Source: Nocardia acidivorans NBRC 108247 (GTDB taxonomy: Bacteria; Actinomycetota; Actinomycetes; Mycobacteriales; Mycobacteriaceae). From it: a DNA stretch of 64,000 bases. Made by a program: the position numbers and the translations under genes. Under the pieces are notes generated by a model. It was not told the origin of the DNA and made no database searches. It saw nothing but the letters and a program-made list of their open reading frames with translations. Positions 61,993 to 64,000 of this stretch are shown here, one piece after another; position 1 is the stretch's first letter, and the number at the start of each line of letters is the position of its first letter. The DNA is taken from the NCBI RefSeq assembly GCF_001625085.1, contig NZ_BDAW01000009.1, forward strand, positions 1-64,000. The letters run 5' to 3'.

Positions 61993-62727
61993 CTAAGACT
62001 CGGGGCGCTCCGTATCCCCATTATCGCCACTGCTGGTATTGCCCGTTTCGCCGCCGGGCACCGGGCCCGATGTCGATTCGCCGCCGGTTTGCGGCGAAAT
62101 CGCCGCCAGGGCGGACAGATCCGAGCCGGTGTCATTGACCCGCCACACGTACGGGGCGGTCGGACTGTAGCGGACCACGCTGATCGACGCGGGCTCCACC
62201 ACGATCCGCTGGAAACCGTCCAGATGGATTCCGAACGCGTCCGCCAGCAGCGACTTGATCACATCCCCATGGGTGCACGCCACCCACAACACATCGCCGC
62301 CGTGTTTTTCTGCCAATATCCGGTCATGTTCGCGCACAGCGGAAACCGCGCGGAACTGTACCTGCGCCAAACCCTCGCCCGAGGGGAACACCGCGCCCGA
62401 GGCATGGCGCTGCACCACCTTCCACAGCGGTTCGCTCACCAGATCGCCCAGCGCCCGCCCGGTCCAGTCGCCGTAATCGACCTCCAGCAGGCGCTCATCG
62501 GGTTCGGCCTCGATGCCGAGCTTGTCCGCCAGGGGTGCGACCGTGCGCTGACACCGCAGCAACGGCGAGGTCACGATGTGTTCGATGGGTAGGGACCCCA
62601 GGCGCTGGGCGACCGTCTGGGCCTGTTCGCGCCCGCGGTCGGTGAGATCGACTCCGGCGCTACGCCCGGCCAGGGTGCGGGCAGTGTTCGACGTGGAGAC
62701 GCCGTGCCGCAACAGGATCACCGTCAC
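61993..62727 (-). CDS. Histidine phosphatase (phosphoglycerate-mutase fold)
   Basis: This 244-residue enzyme has the RHG motif (LLRHGVSTSN), a second His in ACTHGDVI, and the conserved Arg in CQRTVAPL and Glu in EVDYGDWTG. It is the counterpart of M. tuberculosis Rv2135c, described as an acid phosphatase. The Gly/Ser/Thr-rich tail (GGESTSGPVPGGETGNTSS) is extra. GTG 62727. It is 27 bases upstream of the DUF3090 gene, so the block is probably one operon. Confidence 0.92.
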   Translation of the reverse strand: MTVILLRHGVSTSNTARTLAGRSAGVDLTDRGREQAQTVAQRLGSLPIEHIVTSPLLRCQRTVAPLADKLGIEAEPDERLLEVDYGDWTGRALGDLVSEPLWKVVQRHASGAVFPSGEGLAQVQFRAVSAVREHDRILAEKHGGDVLWVACTHGDVIKSLLADAFGIHLDGFQRIVVEPASISVVRYSPTAPYVWRVNDTGSDLSALAAISPQTGGESTSGPVPGGETGNTSSGDNGDTERPES

Positions 62728-62743
62728 CGCAACAGCCTACGTG

Positions 62744-63679
62744 TTAGGTCGCGCTGACGACGCCGGTCGCCAGCAGCGCCATCACCGTCAGGCCGAGCAC
62801 GATGCGGTAGCCCACGAACCAGTCCAGGGAGTGCTTGGTCACGAAGCGCAGCAGCCAGGCGACCGAGGCGTAACCGACCAGGAAGGAGATGACCGTGGCG
62901 ACCAGGATCTGCATGCCCGAGGCGTTGAGGCCCTCACCGGCGGGTTCGAAGGCATCCGGCAGGGAGAACAGGCCCGAGGCCAGCACGGCGGGAATGGCGA
63001 GCAGGAAGGAGAAGCGCACGGCGGCCGCGCGGGTCAGGCCGATGAACAGGCCCGCCGAAGAGGTTGCGCCCGAACGCGACACGCCCGGGATGAGGGCCAG
63101 GCATTGGGACAGGCCCATGATGAGGCCGTCGCGGGTGGTGAGCTGCTCGATCGGGCGGCGCTTGCTGCCGTAGTATTCCGCGGCCGCGATCACCAGGGCG
63201 AACAGGATCAGCATGGTCGAGACCAGCCACAGATTCCTTGCGCCGGTACGGATTTGGTCCTTCAACAGGAATCCGATGACACCGATGGGGATGGTGGCGA
63301 TGATCACATACCAGCCGATGCGGTAGTCCAGTTCGCGCTGCGAATCCTCGTCCAGCACATAGCCGCCGGGGATGTCGTCGCGGTAGACCGGCAGCACGGC
63401 GGTGGGCCGTTCGCTCGCGGGCACCGGCACGGGTGCGCGGCCGGTGAGCTTGCGGGACATGGTGGTGAACCAGGCCACCAGGATTCGCCAGATGTCCTTG
63501 GCGAAGTACACCAGCACCGCGGCCTCGGTGCCCAGCTGGGTGACCGCGGTGAACGAGGCGCCCGCGTCATCGCCGAAGAACACCGCCGAGACGATGCGCA
63601 TATGCGCCGAGGACGAAATCGGCAGGAACTCCGTCAAGCCCTGCACCAGACCCAAGATCAGCGCCTGTACCCATGTCAT
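62744..63679 (-). CDS. uppP: Undecaprenyl-diphosphatase (UppP)
   Basis: UppP removes a phosphate from undecaprenyl diphosphate to recycle the lipid carrier for peptidoglycan. The 311-residue protein has [17 protein letters not shown] and [13 protein letters not shown], the two catalytic motifs, plus about eight membrane helices. ATG 63679 matches the mycobacterial N-terminus; GTG 63691, with GAGGG upstream, is possible. Compared with the M. tuberculosis protein there is an extra loop of about 35 residues around position 85-125. It heads the conserved block. Confidence 0.94.
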   Translation of the reverse strand: MTWVQALILGLVQGLTEFLPISSSAHMRIVSAVFFGDDAGASFTAVTQLGTEAAVLVYFAKDIWRILVAWFTTMSRKLTGRAPVPVPASERPTAVLPVYRDDIPGGYVLDEDSQRELDYRIGWYVIIATIPIGVIGFLLKDQIRTGARNLWLVSTMLILFALVIAAAEYYGSKRRPIEQLTTRDGLIMGLSQCLALIPGVSRSGATSSAGLFIGLTRAAAVRFSFLLAIPAVLASGLFSLPDAFEPAGEGLNASGMQILVATVISFLVGYASVAWLLRFVTKHSLDWFVGYRIVLGLTVMALLATGVVSAT

Positions 63680-64000
63680 CGACTCGCCCACGCATACCCT
63701 CCAGTTCCCGAATCGTCGGCTGCCGGTGGACAATTCGCCCACGCGCGGCGCGATCGCCGCGAACACCGCCCGCGACCCTACAGGGCGGCACGCCGGTGGA
63801 CGCAGTGGAAGTGCCCAACGGGGTGCGCCCACCCCCGCGCGCGGGTGAACCCGGTGGTGCGGCGGTGTGCGCGCGGATCGACACCCGGTGGCGCGGGCGG
63901 TTCCGGCGGGGCGCGCGCGGCGAGGCATAGCGGGGCACACGGGGTTTGTGCGCTTAGGCTGGCGCGTGTGACGAAAGTGCATGCGCGGTGATGGAACAGC
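63680..64000. other. Gene-poor right edge
   Basis: The last 321 bases hold no convincing gene. A GTG (63967) opens only seven codons. A possible plus-strand start, ATG 63991, is cut off by the window end. Confidence 0.4.

Noticed and set aside
1..64000. tRNA genes, rRNA, CRISPR arrays, insertion sequences or attachment sites
   Set aside because: I looked for cloverleaf T-arms, spaced repeats and transposase motifs and saw none that hold up.

Overview
The window is high-GC DNA from a mycolic-acid actinomycete, most likely Nocardia. The evidence is an RbpA of mycobacterial length, a mycothiol ligase (MshC), the order uppP / histidine phosphatase / DUF3090 / SCO1664-family / mshC that I recall from Mycobacterium tuberculosis, a perfect KstR-type steroid operator, and large mycolata-style NRPS and FadD genes. 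I see no tRNA, rRNA, CRISPR array, insertion sequence or phage module.

Layout. 1-2000: apolipoprotein N-acyltransferase (lnt). 2.3-17.8 kb: a biosynthetic insertion of one 4,559-residue, four-module NRPS (C-A-T x4, then TE) whose stop overlaps the start of a DrrA-type ABC ATPase, which in turn overlaps a DrrB-type permease. Strong hairpins separate it from convergent rbpA. 18.5-23.4 kb: small conserved genes, a decayed chimeric pseudogene, an M23 peptidase, an ArsR-type regulator and a GT9 glycosyltransferase. 23.4-26.8 kb: a TetR-regulated MFS exporter coupled to an SGNH hydrolase, then YnfA. 26.8-29.5 kb: a PCu(A)C copper chaperone overlapping a Tat-exported DyP peroxidase. 29.7-33.4 kb: a two-component system with a 33-codon ORF wedged between regulator and kinase, then a DUF4173 membrane protein. 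33.4-45.2 kb: single metabolic and hypothetical genes, including a KstR-marked HsaD-like hydrolase and a membrane protein with a kinase-like cytoplasmic half. 46.0-50.8 kb: a tightly packed operon of KgtP-like transporter, response regulator, 76-residue Arg-rich ORF, histidine kinase and TAXI binding protein. 51.0-58.9 kb: lipid/CoA metabolism (FadD, methyltransferase, MerR, epoxide-hydrolase-like protein, and an SRPBCC-thiolase-crotonase triple fusion) mixed with decayed genes. 59.2-63.7 kb: the conserved mshC-to-uppP block.

How genes work together. The NRPS and DrrAB look like one transcript that makes and exports a short peptide; module 1 and the thioesterase resemble EntF, and adenylation domain 1 carries a serine code. 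The KgtP/TCS/TAXI operon looks like a transport-and-sensing unit for an organic acid. The MFS-SGNH pair shares a divergent control region with its TetR.

The most unusual signals are the NRPS insertion at the lnt/rbpA junction, the two two-component operons that each carry a small ORF joined by start/stop overlaps to both partners, the triple-domain CoA enzyme, a 24-bp perfect direct repeat flanking a glyoxalase gene, and a cluster of genes caught in decay. All homology statements come from recognising sequence by eye; no database search was run.
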